Below are positions 1 through 11,200 of a DNA stretch of 64,000 bases, piece by piece. The stretch is from Gelidibacter mesophilus DSM 14095 (GTDB lineage: Bacteria > Bacteroidota > Bacteroidia > Flavobacteriales > Flavobacteriaceae): positions 124,001-188,000 of the forward strand of contig NZ_AUHD01000005.1 of NCBI RefSeq assembly GCF_000423005.1. The letters are read 5' to 3'. Made by a program: the position numbers and the translations under genes. Each line of letters opens with the position of its first letter. Position 1 is the first letter of the stretch. The notes under the pieces were generated by a model that was not told the DNA's origin, did no database searches, and saw only the letters and a program-made list of their open reading frames with translations.

Positions 1-1519
1 AAACAAATGGTGGAGTTTTCCAATTTTGGTCATTTGTATTGTGATGATTGGGGTGTTCTATAGCTTGCTTCAAAAAGAAACCGCACCTTACGATGATAGA
101 AGTTACTTAAGGGTAAGTGTAACGGCGCCCGAGGGAGCGTCCTATGATTATATGGACCGTTTTATGAATGAAATGACCGATCTGATCAATGATTCCATTC
201 CTGAAAAAAAGGTAAGTTTAATTATTACTTCCCCTGGTTTTGGTTCGTCTTCAGTAAATAGTGGTCGTGCCATTATTTCGTTGGTGGATCCGAGTGAGCG
301 TGACCGATCACAAAAAGAGATCGCCGAAGATTTGACCAGATGGACCAAAAACTTTGAAAACGCACGCTCCAGTGTGTCAGAAACACCAACTATCGCCGTA
401 AATAGAAGAGGGGGAATGCCTATCCAATATATCATTCAAGCGCCTAATTTTGAAAAACTGAAGGAGAAAATTCCGGAGTTTATGGAAGAGGCTGAAAACA
501 ATCCTGTTTTTGCCAATACCGATGTGGATTTAAAGTTCAACAAACCGGAAATCTACGTAAGTATTGATCGTGATAAAGCCAAAAGTTTAGGGGTTTCTGT
601 GTTGGATGTGGCGCAAACCTTGCAATTGTCGTTAAGCGGACAACGCTTTGGATATTTTATGATGAATGGCAAGCAGTACCAGGTAATTGGCCAGTTTGAT
701 AAGAAGGACCGTAACAAACCGATGGATCTCAAGTCAATGTTTGTTAAAAACGATAAAGGCCAATTGATCCAAATGGATAATTTGGTAACCACAGAAGAGC
801 AAAGCAGTCCGCCCCAGCTCTATCACAACAACCGATACATGTCGGCCACTGTTTCGGCAAGTTTGGCTCCAGGAATGAGTATCGGTGATGGTATTGAAGC
901 CATGGAAAGCATCAAAGCAAAGGTGTTGGATGATTCCTTTACGACCGACTTAGGTGGTGAATCCCGTGATTTCGTTGAAAGTAGCTCCAACACCATCTTC
1001 GCCTTCGGACTGGCATTGTTGCTTATATTTTTGATTTTAGCCGCCCAATTTGAAAGTTTCATTGACCCGTTTGTCATTATCCTGACCGTGCCTATGGCGG
1101 TTGCCGGAGCGTTGTTTTCGCTTTGGCTATTTGGTCAAACATGGAATATCTTTAGCCAAATAGGCACCATTATGTTAATCGGGTTGGTTACCAAAAATGG
1201 TATTTTGATTGTGGAATTTGCCAACCAACTTCGAGAAGAGGGGATGGAAAAACACCAAGCCATCACGAAAGCCGCAGAATCCAGATTACGGCCAATTTTA
1301 ATGACCAGTTTAACCATTGCATTGGGGGCCTTGCCAATTGCATTGTCACTTGGGGCGGCTTCTACAAGCCGTATAGGTATGGGGGTGGTCATTATTGGAG
1401 GAACTATGTTCTCATTGGTATTGACCCTGTTTGTTATCCCGTCCATTTATATGATGTGGTCCCGTGAGAAAAAACACCATCCAGAATTTGATAAAATTGA
1501 TAGTTATGAAAGCGTTTAA
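1..1519 (+). CDS. RND multidrug efflux transporter, HAE1/AcrB type (C-terminal part)
   Basis: The gene enters from the left edge. The frame is open from base 2, before the first in-frame ATG, and about 505 residues are visible. This is the C-terminal half of an inner-membrane, proton-driven RND pump. A periplasmic porter/docking portion comes first (visible residues about 25-320). A block of hydrophobic helices follows, containing AAQFESFIDP, the IGLVTKNGILIVEFANQ segment and the RLRPILMTS loop, all typical of HAE1 pumps. The tail is short, charged and cytoplasmic. The stop overlaps the start of the TolC-like gene by 14 bases, so the two are co-transcribed. The periplasmic adaptor presumably lies upstream, outside the window. 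Substrates cannot be read from the sequence. Confidence 0.95.
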   Translation, partial: NKWWSFPILVICIVMIGVFYSLLQKETAPYDDRSYLRVSVTAPEGASYDYMDRFMNEMTDLINDSIPEKKVSLIITSPGFGSSSVNSGRAIISLVDPSERDRSQKEIAEDLTRWTKNFENARSSVSETPTIAVNRRGGMPIQYIIQAPNFEKLKEKIPEFMEEAENNPVFANTDVDLKFNKPEIYVSIDRDKAKSLGVSVLDVAQTLQLSLSGQRFGYFMMNGKQYQVIGQFDKKDRNKPMDLKSMFVKNDKGQLIQMDNLVTTEEQSSPPQLYHNNRYMSATVSASLAPGMSIGDGIEAMESIKAKVLDDSFTTDLGGESRDFVESSSNTIFAFGLALLLIFLILAAQFESFIDPFVIILTVPMAVAGALFSLWLFGQTWNIFSQIGTIMLIGLVTKNGILIVEFANQLREEGMEKHQAITKAAESRLRPILMTSLTIALGALPIALSLGAASTSRIGMGVVIIGGTMFSLVLTLFVIPSIYMMWSREKKHHPEFDKIDSYESV

Positions 1520-2825
1520 AATCTGGTCAATATATCTGGGTGTATGTTTGGGATTGGTTTCCATACAAACACAAGCTCAAGAGGTATTGACCCTTGAAGA
1601 AGCGGTAGCAATTGCCTTGAAAAACAACTATGACATTCGTTTGGCAAAAAACGATTTAAAAACGGACTCTATTGGGGTAAGCCCGGGTTTCGCAGGAATG
1701 CTTCCAAGAATATTTGCACAGGCCAACACCAATAACAGCACACAAAATATCTCACAAACACGTTCGAACGGTGAGGTTATAGACTTGGATAATGCCAAAA
1801 ACAATAGTCTTAATTATGGCGTTGGTCTGGACTGGACAATTTTTGATGGCTTAGGGATGTTTGCCCGCTACGACCAATTGAAAGAACTTGAAAAATTAGG
1901 TAAAGCAGAATTGCAAAGTGTGCTCTTGGATCGGGTGAGTGAGGTGATGATCACTTATTATGATTTGGTGCAACAACAGCAACAAAGGATTGCTTTAGAT
2001 AGCACTTTGGTGATTTCCCGACAACGTGTTGAGCTTGCCGATAATCGCTTTAGTATTGGGAAAGCGTCCAAATTGGAAGTGTTAAATGCTCAGGTGGATT
2101 TGAATACGGACAAAACACTTTATATACGGCAGAATGAAATGTATGCCAATACAAAGATCAGGCTAAACGAAATCATGGGGAGACATCCGGAAATTGATTT
2201 TAAGGTGAGAGATGATGTATTAATTGCGACTGATTTGCAGCTCTCAGAATTGGAAGATTTAGCAAAGACTCAGAATCCTGAATTACAGGCTCAAATTATC
2301 AACAAACGCATTTCAGAATTAGAATTAAAACAGCTTAAGGGTAATCGTTATCCTAGAATTTTGGCCACAACCGGTTATAATTTCAGCGATTCAGAATCCA
2401 GTTTGGGATTTACCACAAAAAATAATGCACAAGGCTGGAATTATGGGTTTGCTGCAAGTATCGATATTTTTAACGGCTATAACCAAAATCGAAATGAAAA
2501 AATAACCAAGTTACAAATTGAAAATACAACCATTGCCATTGAACAGCAAACACAAACCATAAAATCACAATTACATACCGCATTTAAAACCTATCAGACG
2601 AATTTGAGCTTGATTGAATTGGAAACTAAAAATGAGGACATTGCAAAAGAAAATCTTGATATTACTTTGGCTAAATACAAAATAGGAACCATTCCAACCA
2701 TCGAGTTTAGAACCGCACAGCTTAATTATATCCGAGCCACCTTACGAATGACCAATGCTATTTACCAAGCTAAATTATCAGAAATCACATTAAAACAACT
2801 TGCTGGAAATTTGTCTTTGCAATAA
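1506..2825 (+). CDS. TolC-family outer membrane efflux protein
   Basis: Outer-membrane channel partner of the preceding RND pump. I chose the ATG at 1506, which gives 439 residues. A GTG 14 codons earlier would put a charged extension ahead of the signal peptide (MKAFKIWSIYLGVCLGLVS... ending near QTQAQ). The mature protein has the two OEP repeats: long amphipathic, Gln-rich helices separated by a strand region. It starts with the usual LTLEEAVAIALKNNYDIRLAK motif and ends with the FRTAQLNYIRA...QAKL helix. The start lies inside the pump gene, so translation is probably coupled. It is the last gene of its operon. Confidence 0.92.
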   Translation: MKAFKIWSIYLGVCLGLVSIQTQAQEVLTLEEAVAIALKNNYDIRLAKNDLKTDSIGVSPGFAGMLPRIFAQANTNNSTQNISQTRSNGEVIDLDNAKNNSLNYGVGLDWTIFDGLGMFARYDQLKELEKLGKAELQSVLLDRVSEVMITYYDLVQQQQQRIALDSTLVISRQRVELADNRFSIGKASKLEVLNAQVDLNTDKTLYIRQNEMYANTKIRLNEIMGRHPEIDFKVRDDVLIATDLQLSELEDLAKTQNPELQAQIINKRISELELKQLKGNRYPRILATTGYNFSDSESSLGFTTKNNAQGWNYGFAASIDIFNGYNQNRNEKITKLQIENTTIAIEQQTQTIKSQLHTAFKTYQTNLSLIELETKNEDIAKENLDITLAKYKIGTIPTIEFRTAQLNYIRATLRMTNAIYQAKLSEITLKQLAGNLSLQ

Positions 2826-3074
2826 AACAGAATATCATGTCAATTATCAGCACATTAAAAAGGTTCTAAAGACTTTGTTAAACTCCGTCCGAACCTATCA
2901 AATTAGTATGTCTTCCAGGTTCTTTTAATTACCTTTAAACCTTGAAATTTATAAGTATTAAATATTTTTAACATTTTATTATAAGGGCATTCCTCAATTG
3001 GAACGTCTTGAGGTTAGAGATGTGACAATTCCTGTCTGTTTTAAATATTTTAATATCCTAACTAAGAGTATCAA

Positions 3075-5096
3075 ATGAGAACTATCTTTCTTTACCTTTT
3101 ATTGGTTTCATTACCTTGGACAACTGCAAAAGCCCAAGTTTTGGATCCTGTTAAATGGTCCACTTCTGTTGAAAAAATATCTGATACAGAGTATGATCTG
3201 ATTGCAAAAGCAACTATTGATCGCGGTTGGCATCTGTATTCTCAAAGCGTCCCTGAAGACGGACCAATCCCTACCACATTTATGTATGATATTGGTAAAC
3301 ATGCAGAGCTTATGGGAAATACCATTGAGGATGAAGGCCAAACCGTTGACGATCCTGTTTTCAATATGCGTATCAAGTATTTTGACAATGTTGCTGAATT
3401 TAGGCAACGTATCAACGTGCTCAACAACGAACTTTCTATTGTTAAAGGTGAAGTTGAGTTTATGGTATGTGATGATATGCGCTGTTTGCCTCCAGCTTAT
3501 ATTGACTTAGAATTTGATTTAACTAAAGCAAAGCATGTCAGTGGAGCGGATGCTGATGTTTCAGAAGAAAATGGTACTATTGATTTTCAGGAACCTGTAA
3601 AAATAGATACTGATAAAGAAGTTATTATTACTGAGAAGGAAGAGGTAGAGGCTGAAAATAGTGGTCTCTGGACCATCTTTATTTTAGGTATGGGGGCTGG
3701 TCTTATCGCCTTGTTTACACCATGTGTTTTCCCGTTGATACCAATGACCGTGAGTTTCTTCACCAAACAAAGTAAAGACAAGGCTCAGGGTGTGAAAAAT
3801 GCCATAATTTATGGTTTATGTATTGTTGTTATCTATGTGATCTTGGGTACCGGTGTTGTGGCCATTTTTGGAGCGAGTGCAATTAATGAGTTCTCTACAA
3901 GTGTTACCTTCAATCTTTTATTCTTTCTTATCCTTGTGATTTTTGCCGTATCCTTTTTAGGAGCATTTGAAATTATGTTGCCACAATCATGGGCGAATAA
4001 AATTGATAGTAAAGCCGATAGAGGGGGATATACCGGCATCTTTTTTATGGCCTTGGCACTTGCGATAGTTTCATTTTCCTGTACCGGACCTTTTGTAGGT
4101 AATATAATTGTCCTTTCTGCCACCAAAGGTGGGTTGGCTCCAATGATTGGGATGTTGGGCTTTTCGTTGGCATTGGCATTACCGTTTGCTTTATTTGCTG
4201 CATTCCCAGGTTGGATGAACTCGTTGCCTAAATCTGGTGGATGGTTGAATACGGTGAAAGTGGTTTTAGGATTCTTGGAATTGGCATTTGCCTTCAAATT
4301 CCTTTCCCAAGCCGATCTCGTTTTACAGTTGCATTTCTTGGAGCGGGAGGTGTTTATCGCTATTTGGATTGCCATTTTTGGAGCCTTGGCATTCTATCTT
4401 TTTGGAAAAATTAAATTACCGCATGATTCGCCACTGACCCATATTTCTGTAGGCCGTTTGAGTCTAGGTTTGTTGGTGTTGAGTTTTACAATTTATATGA
4501 TTCCAGGACTCTGGGGAGCGCCTCTCAATTTAATTAGTGCATTTCCACCACCATTAGATTATTCTGAATCGCCTTACGGTGTGGGTAACTCTAAAACTGG
4601 AGGAGGATTTAGTGCAAGTGAGTTACAAGAACTTCCAGAGGGGGCTCATCTTTTGGCGCCTCATCAAATTTTGGCCTTCAACGATTACGATAAAGGACTC
4701 GCCTATGCTAAGGAAGTTGGTAAGCCAATAATGTTGGACTTTACCGGTTGGGCATGTGTCAACTGTAGAAAGATGGAACAGAATGTTTGGCCCAATGATC
4801 AAGTGTTGAATATGCTCAAGAATGAAGTAGTCTTGATTTCATTGTACGTTGATGATAAACGGAAGCTTGAAGATGATGAGGTTATGGAGTCTAAGCTGAG
4901 ACCTGGTAAAAAATTAAAGTACATCGGACAGAAATGGAGTGAGTTCCAAACCATAAGATACAAAACAAACACACAGCCTTTTTATGCCCTGATAGGTCAT
5001 GATGAGGAAAACCTTAATGATCCCGTGGGTTACACGCCAGATGCACAAGATTATATTGAATGGATGAAAGAAGGCGTAAGTGCCTTTAAAAAATAA
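3075..5096 (+). CDS. Thiol:disulfide interchange protein, DsbD-like (protein-disulfide reductase)
   Basis: 673 residues with the full DsbD layout. A signal peptide (about 1-20) leads into an N-terminal periplasmic domain with a cysteine pair at Cys132 and Cys137 (VCDDMRC). The central membrane domain (about 195-495) carries the two buried redox cysteines Cys217 (FTPCVFPL) and Cys336 (SFSCTGPF). The C-terminal thioredoxin-like domain holds the CxxC pair Cys561/Cys564 (WACVNC). DsbD passes electrons from cytoplasmic thioredoxin through these three pairs to periplasmic substrates such as cytochrome c maturation factors. All six cysteines are present, so it should work. It stands alone, separated from tolC by 249 bases, and is followed by a strong hairpin terminator. 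I leave the symbol empty because flavobacterial members vary in substrate. Confidence 0.93.
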   Translation: MRTIFLYLLLVSLPWTTAKAQVLDPVKWSTSVEKISDTEYDLIAKATIDRGWHLYSQSVPEDGPIPTTFMYDIGKHAELMGNTIEDEGQTVDDPVFNMRIKYFDNVAEFRQRINVLNNELSIVKGEVEFMVCDDMRCLPPAYIDLEFDLTKAKHVSGADADVSEENGTIDFQEPVKIDTDKEVIITEKEEVEAENSGLWTIFILGMGAGLIALFTPCVFPLIPMTVSFFTKQSKDKAQGVKNAIIYGLCIVVIYVILGTGVVAIFGASAINEFSTSVTFNLLFFLILVIFAVSFLGAFEIMLPQSWANKIDSKADRGGYTGIFFMALALAIVSFSCTGPFVGNIIVLSATKGGLAPMIGMLGFSLALALPFALFAAFPGWMNSLPKSGGWLNTVKVVLGFLELAFAFKFLSQADLVLQLHFLEREVFIAIWIAIFGALAFYLFGKIKLPHDSPLTHISVGRLSLGLLVLSFTIYMIPGLWGAPLNLISAFPPPLDYSESPYGVGNSKTGGGFSASELQELPEGAHLLAPHQILAFNDYDKGLAYAKEVGKPIMLDFTGWACVNCRKMEQNVWPNDQVLNMLKNEVVLISLYVDDKRKLEDDEVMESKLRPGKKLKYIGQKWSEFQTIRYKTNTQPFYALIGHDEENLNDPVGYTPDAQDYIEWMKEGVSAFKK

Positions 5097-5166
5097 GTCT
5101 TCAAGGTTGAGATTGAAGACATCAAGCTCTTAAAATCTATTTTTATATATAAGGAGATGCTCGTGC

Positions 5167-5200
5167 AAAAAGCCACTTCTTAATGTTGAAGAGGCTTTTT
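5167..5200. terminator. Bidirectional terminator between dsbD-like and FUSC genes
   Basis: AAAAAGCC-A-CTTC pairs with GAAG-A-GGCTTTTT around an 8-base loop, with one A/A mismatch. An A-run on one side and a T-run on the other suit both convergent genes, which end at 5096 (+) and 5216 (-). Confidence 0.8.
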
Positions 5201-5215
5201 TTATAGGGAAAATCT

Positions 5216-7456
5216 TTAGATAACCTGACGATACTTTAAAGTTGCTTTTCTAAGATTGTCCGAAAGGGTTTTTAGCCAGATTAGTTGACTGGCAATTAAA
5301 TAAGCTTCCTGAAGATTGTGGAGTGTTTCAGTATCTAATTCCGTATGACCTTTTTGGATGTTTTCGTCTCTTAGTCTTGATAAACTATGGTAGGTTTCCA
5401 TCAACTTTTCCTGGGCCTTTTCAATATCAATGGTAACGGTCTCGCATTCGGCCTGGCTATTATCGAGGATGGAGCAAGACGCTTCAAGCGTATTGGCTAT
5501 TCTTAATGTCAAGGCATTGAATTCTTTTGATGCCGGGGTGGTTTTATGATTTATAATAAAGCTTCCAATAGAGGCAATGGCAGACACCATAGTTTGATTT
5601 AAAGTCACCATATCATATATTAATTGAAACTCAATTTGTTTAGATTTTGGATCTTGGGTCAGCCTTTGGAAGGCAGCATTAAGATTACTAATGGCCAAAA
5701 ACGCTTCTTTTCGTGCCAATTTATAAGCAAGTTCGTTCTCGTTTTTATCATAATATAGCATTTGGGTCGCCAATAGATATTTTCTGTTTTTGTCCAAAGC
5801 ATCGACAAGCACATTCTTTAAATTCAAAGCTTCCCAACTTGGCCATAAGCTGTAATTGGCAACAACCGCAATGCTCGCTCCTATAATCGTATCAATGACA
5901 CGATATTGGATTACTTGAAACGCATCAGGGTTGATAAGTGAATACACAAAAACAATATTGATGGTAATCAGCGCAGCGGACGATTTATAATTTTGTTGTA
6001 CCAATGCAAATGCTAAGGTTAAGGAAATGATGGCCAAAATAGCATACACAACCACATTTTGGGTTAATAACACAATGGCAATGGCAACGGCAGCTCCAAT
6101 AAGCGTCCCAATAATTCGATCTTTGGAGCGGTCTTTGGTCAGGCCGTAATTAGGGCGCATAATGACAATGATGGTCAAGAGAATCCAGTACGTATTTCTG
6201 ATGTCTAAAACGGTTCCTAGTATAAAAGCGAAAATTATAGCCACAGTAAACCGTAAAGCATGTCTAAACATAGTCGAATTTAAGCTGAAATTTTGGGTAA
6301 TGACGTTTAATCGATACTCTTGTAGTGTTAAAAACTGACTTGTGTTCTGTCTTTTTAAAGATACTTTGGAAGCATCTTTAACATTGGCCATTACACGCCG
6401 AATGGCGTTGATTTCATCAAGTATCTGTTCTTGGTAGTCATAGAGGTTTCGGAGAAGCAGAGCGCCTTCTCGAGCTTTTGGCAATTGAATGTCATTAACA
6501 TATGTGGCTATGTTCTCTTTGGTTTTGGACAATGCATTTAATAATTGGTCGTTATCTGATGTTTTGTCATTTTGAATGAGTAAGTCTGATAAGTGGATCA
6601 AATCATTGCCCATTATTTTATTGAGTTTTTTGGAAGCTTTTAAGTATTTTTTATCGCTAAACAAACGATCTATATCATCGTAATTTAAATGTTTGGCTTC
6701 AATAAGTTCGAAAATATTGACTGATGAAATAAAAATCAATAAATGTTTTTCGTCGTAATGTGAACGTCCTGTACGTTTCCGTTCCAACAGCAGTAATTCT
6801 CTTAAGGTTTCATGCTTTTCATTGATCTGAGTTTGAAGAATAAAAGCTTGTTGTATGAGCTCTTGACGCTTTGACTTTTTTGTAAGCAAGCGTGCTCTTA
6901 ATTTTAAATAGTCTCCAATAAGGGACAAGGTATCCGATAGGAATTGAATTTCATCTTTTTTTGGTGAAATTATTCTAAATACAATGGAAATGAGCAAATA
7001 CCAAAGTCCGCCACAACCCATCAGTATGACGTGCACGAGAATATCAAAAGCGGTATCTTTCTGGATGGCAAAGGCCAATACCATGGCTAATAGGCCTGAA
7101 AAGGAGACCATCGATGCCCGAAATCCATAAATGGAAATTAAGGAAATGGTAAATGAAAAGACAGCAAGCGCTGCAATTAATAGGACGAGATAAGGTTTAC
7201 AAAATAGAATGGTAGTAGTTACCAACATGGTTAAGGCAATGCTTATTAATATGGCATTAACCTTACGTTTCAAACTTCCTGGGATGTCTCCGGGAGCATT
7301 TAAAAAAGCACCCATGGTAATGGCGGGAGCATATTCAAAATAGCCAAAATACCCTAATACAGCTAAAGGGGTTACCGCCGCAAATGTGAGTCTTACGCCT
7401 CTATAAAAGTGGGCGCTTTTTATGAATATCTCTATGGTTGTTAGGAGTGCCTTCAA
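5216..7456 (-). CDS. FUSC family inner-membrane protein (YccS/YhfK-like)
   Basis: 746 residues. There are two blocks of closely spaced hydrophobic helices, about 20-165 and 390-545. Between them is a charged, helical cytoplasmic region (about 170-385), and a second helical cytoplasmic region runs to the C-terminus. This two-block architecture, the IRNTYWILLTIIVIMRPNYG segment and the following KDRIIGTLIGA motif are characteristic of the FUSC/YccS family, which is related to aromatic-acid and fusaric-acid efflux proteins. The physiological substrate of YccS-type proteins is not established. The start is the first ATG and the upstream gap is 169 bases. No adaptor or outer-membrane partner lies next to it on the same strand. 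Confidence 0.85.
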   Translation of the reverse strand: MKALLTTIEIFIKSAHFYRGVRLTFAAVTPLAVLGYFGYFEYAPAITMGAFLNAPGDIPGSLKRKVNAILISIALTMLVTTTILFCKPYLVLLIAALAVFSFTISLISIYGFRASMVSFSGLLAMVLAFAIQKDTAFDILVHVILMGCGGLWYLLISIVFRIISPKKDEIQFLSDTLSLIGDYLKLRARLLTKKSKRQELIQQAFILQTQINEKHETLRELLLLERKRTGRSHYDEKHLLIFISSVNIFELIEAKHLNYDDIDRLFSDKKYLKASKKLNKIMGNDLIHLSDLLIQNDKTSDNDQLLNALSKTKENIATYVNDIQLPKAREGALLLRNLYDYQEQILDEINAIRRVMANVKDASKVSLKRQNTSQFLTLQEYRLNVITQNFSLNSTMFRHALRFTVAIIFAFILGTVLDIRNTYWILLTIIVIMRPNYGLTKDRSKDRIIGTLIGAAVAIAIVLLTQNVVVYAILAIISLTLAFALVQQNYKSSAALITINIVFVYSLINPDAFQVIQYRVIDTIIGASIAVVANYSLWPSWEALNLKNVLVDALDKNRKYLLATQMLYYDKNENELAYKLARKEAFLAISNLNAAFQRLTQDPKSKQIEFQLIYDMVTLNQTMVSAIASIGSFIINHKTTPASKEFNALTLRIANTLEASCSILDNSQAECETVTIDIEKAQEKLMETYHSLSRLRDENIQKGHTELDTETLHNLQEAYLIASQLIWLKTLSDNLRKATLKYRQVI

Positions 7457-7558
7457 AAATCATTACAATTGTCTGCAAAGGTAAACTAATTGATTTGCTA
7501 TTATTTCCAAGGTAAGGTTATTTTAATGTTACCCGTTTGAATTTTTCAGATATAAAAA

Positions 7559-7583
7559 AACCACTCCGTCTTGAGAAGTGGTT
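7559..7583 (-). terminator. Terminator of the unknown secreted-protein gene
   Basis: AACCACT pairs with AGTGGTT (7 bp). On the minus strand the stem is followed directly by a run of seven T. It lies 43 bases past the stop of the gene at 7626-8192. Confidence 0.7.
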
Positions 7584-7625
7584 ATAAATATTATAATTTG
7601 AGAGACGAGATTAATCTCATCTATG

Positions 7626-8192
7626 TTAATCCTCACTTCCCCAAGGTACACCTGGTGTATCTACTTCCTTTGTGAGATCAAATTTCACTGAAAACAATCG
7701 GTCTGTACCTATTCTTCGAAGATTGTAAGTAAATGAACTATCATCAACAGTTATCCACCATACGTTGTTGGCGGCATGATCCAATAAGTTGGCGGTAAAT
7801 TGATCCGCCGGAAAAAACTGAATGTCTGGACGTCCAGTATTTGGACTCAGGCCACCGTATTGCGTAACGTCATCATCACTGCCATCCATCTTTCTATGGT
7901 CGTGTTTTAAAAGAATTAAATGGTCTTCTCCCATAGTAAGTACCCAGGTTCTAGATTTGTCATCGCCTACAAAAAATGGAATTCTTAGAATATTGTTTTC
8001 ACAACTTCTAACATGCATTACTAATTTTTCCCCTGTAAAACCATCGCCAGCTTTTCCTCCAGCAATAATTGCACCTTCATAAGCTTTTCCACAGTGATTT
8101 TTTAAGGTGTCCCAAAATTTAACGGATCCAGGAACCTCCTGCGCCAGGAACTGGAGCGGTACTGCCAATAAAATAAAGAGTAATTTTTTCAT
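7626..8192 (-). CDS. Secreted protein of unknown function
   Basis: 188 residues. A clear signal peptide (MKKLLFILLAVPLQFLAQ) is followed by a small soluble domain with no motif I can assign to a named family. It contains two cysteines in the mature part (HCGKAYEG and RSCENN, about 35 and 65), a His/Asp-rich stretch (LLKHDHRKMDGSDDDV), and a C-terminal strand-rich part ending PGVPWGSED. The two cysteines could form a disulfide. The gene has its own terminator and follows pyruvate carboxylase on the same strand after a 61-base gap, so it could be read through from that gene. I do not propose a function. Confidence 0.75.
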   Translation of the reverse strand: MKKLLFILLAVPLQFLAQEVPGSVKFWDTLKNHCGKAYEGAIIAGGKAGDGFTGEKLVMHVRSCENNILRIPFFVGDDKSRTWVLTMGEDHLILLKHDHRKMDGSDDDVTQYGGLSPNTGRPDIQFFPADQFTANLLDHAANNVWWITVDDSSFTYNLRRIGTDRLFSVKFDLTKEVDTPGVPWGSED

Positions 8193-8253
8193 GGATCCAA
8201 GATATGTATTTATTTGTAAGTTGCCAATCCCTATAAATTACCCAAAGGCGTAA

Positions 8254-11200
8254 TCATTCCACGGTCAAAATCAAATCATCCTGAATCACCATCGTGCCTT
8301 CTTTAAGGGTGATGGATTTCACCTCGCCCGCTTTAACTGCGGTAACTGTGGTTTCCATTTTCATTGCTTCAATAATGAACAAAGGATCATTCTCTTTTAC
8401 TTTTTGACCGCGTTTAACCAATACTTTGTATAAAGAACCTTGTAAAGGTGCTCCAATGTGACTGGTATTTGTTGGGTCTATTTTTTCGTGGGTTTCTTTT
8501 TTAATATTGAGAGATCTATCCAAAACTTCAACCAAGCGGTTTTCACCATTCACTTTAAAGAAAACGATCCTGACACCGTCTTCATTCGGAACGCCTACAG
8601 AAAGCAACCTGACAATAATTGTTTTGCCCGGTTCCAGTTCTATTAGGATTTCTTCACGCTGCTTCATGCCATAAAAGAAGTTTTTTGTAGGCACTAAGCT
8701 CAAATTGCCATAGAGTTTATAATTCTCATGGGCCTGTTCAAAAACTTTCGGATATAAGGTATAGGACAAGAAATCTTCAATTTCAATGGCTCGGGTAAAG
8801 CCTTTCTGAAATTTCTTTTTGAAGGCCTCATATTCCGCATCAAAATCGATAGGCTCCAAATGTGCGTTCGGTCTATCGGTATAGGACTTTTGATTTCTTA
8901 AAATGATTTTTTGTAATTTCTTTGGAAAACCACCGGTTGGTTGACCTAAATCGCCTTTAAAAAAATTGATTACGGATTCGGGAAATGAGATTCCCTCTCC
9001 ACGTTCCATGACATCTTCCGGGGTAAGATTATTGGTAACCATAAAGATGGCCATATCGCCCACTACTTTGGAACTCGGCGTTACTTTTATCAGATTCCCG
9101 AACATAGTATTTACTTTGGCGTACATTCTTTTTACCTCATCAAACCGATCGCCCAATCCCAAGGCAATGGCCTGCGGACGTAAATTGGAATATTGGCCAC
9201 CAGGAATCTCATGTTGAAAGACCTCTGCTGTTCCCGCCTTTAATCCTGATTCAAAAGGGTAATAGAACTCACGCGTGTCTTCCCAATAATTTGAGAATTG
9301 GTTTAAGGTTGTCATATCAAAGTCGTGCGCTCTGGGTTGCCCTTTCATCATCTCAACCACGGCATTAAAATTTGGTTGGGAGGTCAATCCGGATAAACCA
9401 CCCAATGCCACATCAACCACGTCAACACCAGCCTCAATGGCTTTGAGGTAAGTTGCTGTCTGCAAGGAAGACGTGTCATGCGTATGTAAATGGATCGGAA
9501 GCTTAACGGTGTCCTTCAGCGCAGCTACCAATTCCGTTGCGGCATAAGGTTTTAATAAGCCCGCCATATCTTTAATGGCAATCATGTGCGCGCCAGCATT
9601 TTCTAGGTCTTTAGCTAATTGTGTGTAATATTGGAGCGTGTATTTGGTTTCATTAACGTCCAAAATATTTCCTGTATAGCTGATGGCAGCTTGCGCAATT
9701 CCGCCAGTTCCGTTTCTGACATAATTAATGCTTGGCTCCATAGCTTTTACCCAATTGAGTGAATCAAATATTCTAAAAATATCAACGCCATTTTCCCAGG
9801 ATTTTTCTACAAATTTTTGAATCAAATTATCAGGATAGGCTTTGTACCCTACGCCATTACTGCCACGCAATAACATCTGGAATAAAATATTAGGGACTAC
9901 TTTTCGTAGTTCGCGAAGACGTGTCCAGGGACTTTCATGTAAAAAGCGTAAGCAGACGTCAAAAGTGGCGCCCCCCCAAACTTCCATGCTGAAGGTGTTG
10001 GGATGATTTTTGGAGAAACTCTCAGCAACTTTCATCATATCAAAAGTTCGCATTCGTGTAGCCAATAAAGATTGATGCGCATCGCGCATGGTCGTATCGG
10101 TATAGTGGATTTTAGTATCGTTTTTGAGCCATTCGCAGAATTTTTCCGGTCCCATTTCCGTGAGCATGTCTTTTGTGCCCTTTGGATGTGGGGCCGAGAG
10201 GCTATATTTTGGGACTTTGGGGTTTCTAAAGACTTTATTCTCATCTTTATACTTTACATCAGAATTTCCGTTGACAATCACTTCTGCCAAGAACTGCGTC
10301 ACTTTAGTCGTTCTGTCCTGTGGTAATTTAATTTTAAATAAGGAAGGCGTATTTTGGATGAAATTGACGGTGACTTTCCCTTCTTTAAAAGTGTCGTGCA
10401 GAATCACATTTTGTAAAAAGTGAATGTTGGTGTTGACACCTCTAATGCGGAATTCCTTTAAGGCACGCACCATTTTACGCACGGCGCCATCTAAAGTTCT
10501 TCCGTGGGCAGAGACTTTTACCAGCATCGAATCAAAAAAGGGGCTGACACTATAGCCTTGATAAATACTTCCCGCATCCAAACGGATGCCCATTCCTGAG
10601 GCACTTCGGTAGGTGGTGATGGTGCCGTAATCTGGAGTGAAATTATTGCCAGGATCTTCAGTGGTCAATCGGCATTGTAAAGCAAAACCATACGTTTTTA
10701 AAGTTTCTTGTTCGTAGATCTTAATTTGTTGGTCTGAAAGCTTATAGCCTCCAGCAATGAAAATTTGAGTTTTGACCAAATCGATTCCCGTTACCATTTC
10801 TGTAACCGTATGCTCTACTTGAATCCGTGGATTGACTTCAATAAAAAAGACATTATCTTCTTTATCGACCAAAAACTCTACCGTTCCAATATTGTTATAA
10901 TTAACTTCTGTGGCAATATCTACGGCGTATTTGTAAAGTTCCTGTTTGACTTTATCAGAAACATTATGTGAAGGAGCAATCTCTACTACTTTTTGATGAC
11001 GGCGCTGTACCGAACAATCCCTCTCGAACAAATGACGAATATTCCCGTGATTATCGGCTACAATCTGTACTTCAATATGTTTTGGGTCTTCCACGTATTT
11101 TTCGAGAAACATCGTGTCATCGCCAAACGAGTTGAGTGCTTCGTTTCGGGCAGAATCGAAATTCTGCTCCAGATCTTCGTCTTTTCTGATGATGCGCATC

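Noticed and set aside
2826-3074. Possible terminator or RNA gene in the 249-base gap before the DsbD-like gene
   Set aside because: Only a 6-bp stem with a long loop could be found; nothing convincing.
3833-4375. 180-residue minus-strand frame
   Set aside because: It is antisense to the membrane domain of the DsbD-like gene, which has all family cysteines. Its composition is a shadow of hydrophobic codons.
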